Shown here in pieces: positions 14,239 through 16,563 of a stretch of DNA of 16,563 bases. The notes below the pieces were generated by a model. It was not told the origin of the DNA, ran no database searches, and saw nothing but the letters and a program-made list of their open reading frames with translations. Where the stretch lies: NCBI RefSeq assembly GCF_009208055.1, contig NZ_WFKI01000052.1:1-16563 (forward strand). The letters run 5' to 3'. The stretch is from Poseidonibacter ostreae (GTDB lineage Bacteria; Campylobacterota; Campylobacteria; Campylobacterales; Arcobacteraceae). A program made the translations under genes and the position numbers. Each line of letters opens with the position of its first letter. The stretch's first letter is position 1.

Positions 14239-15521
14239 GACTTTGTAGAAGATTCAGAAAGAATAACTTGATTACGTCCTTTTACTTTTGCTTGATATAA
14301 TGCAATATCAGAATATTTATAAAGAGTATCTTCATCAACTATTTCATCTGCTTTTTGTACAATAAGTCCAGCGGAAATAGTAACAAACTTACTATTTCTA
14401 CTATTTTTATGTTCAATTTCTAGATTTTCAACAGCATTAACAATCTCTTGTACATGAAATAAAGATTCTTGAACTTGTGAACCTGAGAATATTAAACAAA
14501 ACTCTTCGCCACCTATTCTAAAAGCATAATCACTAGATCTTGATGTATGCTCAAGTAATACTTTGCCTATTTTTATTAATACATCATCCCCTTTTGGATG
14601 ACCATATGTATCATTATACTTTTTAAAGTGGTCAATATCCAAACTAACTAAAGTTATTATTGCTTTATCTCTTTTTGCTCTTCTAATCTCTTTATTTAAA
14701 ATAGTATTAAAATGCCTTCTATTATAAAGTCTTGTTAAATCATCTTCAATTATTAACTGCTCTAATCTTTTCTTATTTGTAATATCATTTCTAATAGCCG
14801 TATAATTTATAATTTCATCATCTTTAAAAACAGGAGTAATTGTAAGATTGGCATAATAAATTGTTCCATCTTTTTTTCTGTTTTTAATCTCTGTTTTAAA
14901 TCTTTTTCCTGAACTTATCTCTTTCCACATATTTTCATAAAAAGAATTAGAATTATCTTCATGCTTTATTATTCTATGACTTTCACCAATTAGTTCGTCT
15001 TTGCTAAACTGTGTAAATTCACAAAAAGCACTACTTACATCAATAATTATTCCATTTTTATCAGTTATTGAAAGAAGTACATTTTCATCAACTATCTTTA
15101 ATAAATTATCTTTTTCATAAAGTTTATCCTGTAAATAGCTCTCAACTATACAATCTTGAACATTTGAAATAAGATTAACTAAGTTTATTGGTTTTATTAC
15201 AAATTTTGATATTTTAAGTTCTATTGCTTTTAAAAAATAATCAATATCTGAATATGCTGTTGTAATTATAATTGGGACTGAAGTATGACCTATTTCTTTA
15301 ATCATCTCAAGGCCATTCATTTTAGGCATTTGAATATCAGTAATTAATATATCAGGCTTTACTTCTTTAAAAAGCTCAAGCCCCTCTTCACCGTTATTTG
15401 CAATATAAAACTTTTTAACATATTTTTTAAAGAAAAAAGATACTTCTTCACTAATCATCTTTTCATCTTCTACGTATAAAATAGTTACATTGCTCAACAA
15501 TGTCTTATTAATTTTTTTCAA
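14235..15521 (-). CDS. Response regulator with REC, PAS and GGDEF domains (diguanylate cyclase)
   Basis: This 428-residue cytoplasmic protein turns a phosphorelay signal into c-di-GMP. The receiver domain (about 11-125) has the acidic pair E18-D19, phospho-acceptor D62 in LITDIQMPKMNG, T88 and K110 (FVIKPI). A PAS domain (about 140-250) follows with SITDKNGIIIDVSSAF and KDGTIYYANLTITPV. The GGDEF domain (about 255-425) has the active form GGEEF at 337-341, DLTRLYNRRHF at its start and R328-S-S-D331, an allosteric product-inhibition I-site. All catalytic features are intact. The start is TTG at 15521, with a weak purine-rich ribosome site. A histidine kinase gene lies 98 bases upstream on the same strand and is the probable partner. 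Confidence 0.93.
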   Translation of the reverse strand: MKKINKTLLSNVTILYVEDEKMISEEVSFFFKKYVKKFYIANNGEEGLELFKEVKPDILITDIQMPKMNGLEMIKEIGHTSVPIIITTAYSDIDYFLKAIELKISKFVIKPINLVNLISNVQDCIVESYLQDKLYEKDNLLKIVDENVLLSITDKNGIIIDVSSAFCEFTQFSKDELIGESHRIIKHEDNSNSFYENMWKEISSGKRFKTEIKNRKKDGTIYYANLTITPVFKDDEIINYTAIRNDITNKKRLEQLIIEDDLTRLYNRRHFNTILNKEIRRAKRDKAIITLVSLDIDHFKKYNDTYGHPKGDDVLIKIGKVLLEHTSRSSDYAFRIGGEEFCLIFSGSQVQESLFHVQEIVNAVENLEIEHKNSRNSKFVTISAGLIVQKADEIVDEDTLYKYSDIALYQAKVKGRNQVILSESSTKS

Positions 15522-15553
15522 CTCTACTTCTTTTTTATTATTTACTTGTATTT

Positions 15554-15559
15554 ATTATA
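15554..15559 (-). promoter_or_regulatory. Candidate -10 box of the response-regulator gene
   Basis: TATAAT on the minus strand lies 32 bases before the TTG start. It sits inside a 12-base perfect palindrome (TTATTATAATAA, 15552-15563) that recurs exactly 30 bases upstream (15582-15593), so the choice of box is uncertain. Confidence 0.4.
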
Positions 15560-15588
15560 ATAAAGTATACTATAAAAACCTTTATTAT

Positions 15589-15608
15589 AATAAGCGTATT
15601 TGCTTATT
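15589..15608 (-). terminator. Possible terminator hairpin after the histidine kinase gene
   Basis: AATAAGC and GCTTATT form a 7-base-pair stem with a six-base loop, 11 bases after the kinase stop on its strand. The sequence beyond is AT-rich but without a continuous U-tract, so it may only attenuate transcription into the response-regulator gene. Confidence 0.35.
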
Positions 15609-15619
15609 TTCTTGTTTTT

Positions 15620-16563
15620 TTAGCTAGATAAAGGTACTGATACAGTAAATTCTGCACCCTCTTTTGTATTATTTACAAATAGTTTTCCATTCATATTTTT
15701 TTCAATAATGATTTTTGACATATATAATCCAATACCAGTACCTTTTCCTTCTTCTTTTGTTGTAAAATAAGGTTCAAATATTTTCTCAATTATAGAAAGA
15801 GGAATTCCACCTGCATTATCTTTTATACTAACACAAGCATATTTATTAGATTTTTTTATTTCTATTAAAACTTTTGCATTAGTAATTTTTTTATCAACAA
15901 GGGCATCTTTTGAGTTTGTTAATATATTTAAAATAACTTGTGAAAACTCATTAGGAAAACCCATAACTTTAATATCTTTTGAAATTTTATAATCAATAGT
16001 AATTCCATTATATTCAAAAGTTGAACTAATTAAAGATAAAGAGTTTTTTATTGATGCATCTAAACTAAACTCTGTAATCTCTTTATTAGGTTTAAAAAAG
16101 TTTCTAAAATCATCAATTGTTTTTGACATTGTTGAAGTTAATAAATTCGCTTTTTCTACAGATTTCTCTACAAATTTATCATCTAAATCACCCATCATAT
16201 ATGTTAATTGAATATTTTGGATTACTAATCCAAGTGCATTCAAAGGTTGTCTCCATTGATGTGCAATATTTCCAATCATTTCTCCCATTGAGGCTAGTTT
16301 TGATTGCTGAATTAAAAGATCTTCTTGTCTTTGTCTTTTTGAAATTTCATTTATAACTCTATGCTCAAGATTTTCATTTAGCTCTTTAAGTTCAATAGAT
16401 TTTTCTTCTAAAGATTCATTAACTTTCTTTAATTCCCTTGTTCTTAATTCAACTCTTTTTTCAAGTTCCATTTGCGATTTTTTTAACTCTTTTTGTGAAT
16501 ATTCTAATGAATCTAGCATTTTATTAAAAGTTACAGACAACTCTCCAATTTCGTCATTAGTTT
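15620..16563 (-). CDS. Sensor histidine kinase, N-terminal part cut by the window edge
   Basis: The reading frame stays open to the end of the window. Its first visible residues, TNDEIGELSVTFNKML, are the end of a HAMP linker, so the real gene has an upstream transmembrane sensor region; the TTG at 16540 is not its start. Numbering from that TTG, a long coiled coil (about 15-80, rich in Glu, Leu and Lys) leads to the HisKA dimerisation domain. There the phospho-accepting H94 lies in GNIAHQWRQPLNALG. The catalytic domain follows with N-box residues N205 and N209, DNAGGIP (241-247), FEPYFTTK (255-262) and GKGTGIGLYMSK (265-276). All catalytic boxes are intact. The sensed signal is not visible. 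The response regulator 98 bases downstream on the same strand is the likely partner. Confidence 0.93.
   Translation of the reverse strand, partial: TNDEIGELSVTFNKMLDSLEYSQKELKKSQMELEKRVELRTRELKKVNESLEEKSIELKELNENLEHRVINEISKRQRQEDLLIQQSKLASMGEMIGNIAHQWRQPLNALGLVIQNIQLTYMMGDLDDKFVEKSVEKANLLTSTMSKTIDDFRNFFKPNKEITEFSLDASIKNSLSLISSTFEYNGITIDYKISKDIKVMGFPNEFSQVILNILTNSKDALVDKKITNAKVLIEIKKSNKYACVSIKDNAGGIPLSIIEKIFEPYFTTKEEGKGTGIGLYMSKIIIEKNMNGKLFVNNTKEGAEFTVSVPLSS

Noticed and set aside
16538..16540. TTG as the start codon of the histidine kinase.
   Set aside because: The open frame continues upstream into a HAMP-type sequence (DEIGEL) and to the window edge, so the gene is simply truncated here.

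Overview
The window looks like a piece of a Campylobacterota chromosome, most likely from the Arcobacter group. The evidence is the strongly AT-rich sequence, sigma70-type -10 boxes (TATAAT) that mostly lack a good -35, a CadF-like outer-membrane protein, a MutS7-type mismatch-repair protein with an HNH domain, and a two-component pair with a c-di-GMP output. The genus is inferred from gene content only. No tRNA, rRNA, insertion sequence or CRISPR array was seen, and no gene-free stretch exceeds 300 bases.

Left part, plus strand (1-6592): a CadF/OmpA-like porin-adhesin with its own terminator; lepA (elongation factor 4) with promoter and terminator; a ComF-like phosphoribosyltransferase; then hisH and hisA, followed closely by a 49-residue two-helix membrane protein and an MFS permease. 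The last four genes probably share one transcript.

Middle part, minus strand (12305 down to 6599): a compact four-gene operon. It reads, in order, a duplicated DUF1538 membrane protein fused to a PII-like regulatory domain, a thioredoxin-like protein, a membrane-anchored haem-binding protein, and a 986-residue MutS7 with a C-terminal HNH nuclease domain. The genes overlap or are 1-8 bases apart. A palindrome of the FNR/CRP type lies where a class II activator would sit relative to the operon's candidate promoter.

Right part, minus strand (16563 down to 12443): a sensor histidine kinase cut by the window edge, a REC-PAS-GGDEF response regulator (diguanylate cyclase), then leuA (2-isopropylmalate synthase). 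Between the response regulator and leuA lies the most striking unannotated element. A promoter with consensus TTGACA, a 17-base spacer and TATACT drives a roughly 200-base leader. That leader carries a 25-codon reading frame with the best Shine-Dalgarno of the window and four leucine codons among its last seven codons. This is the signature of a leucine leader peptide that controls leuA by ribosome-mediated attenuation.
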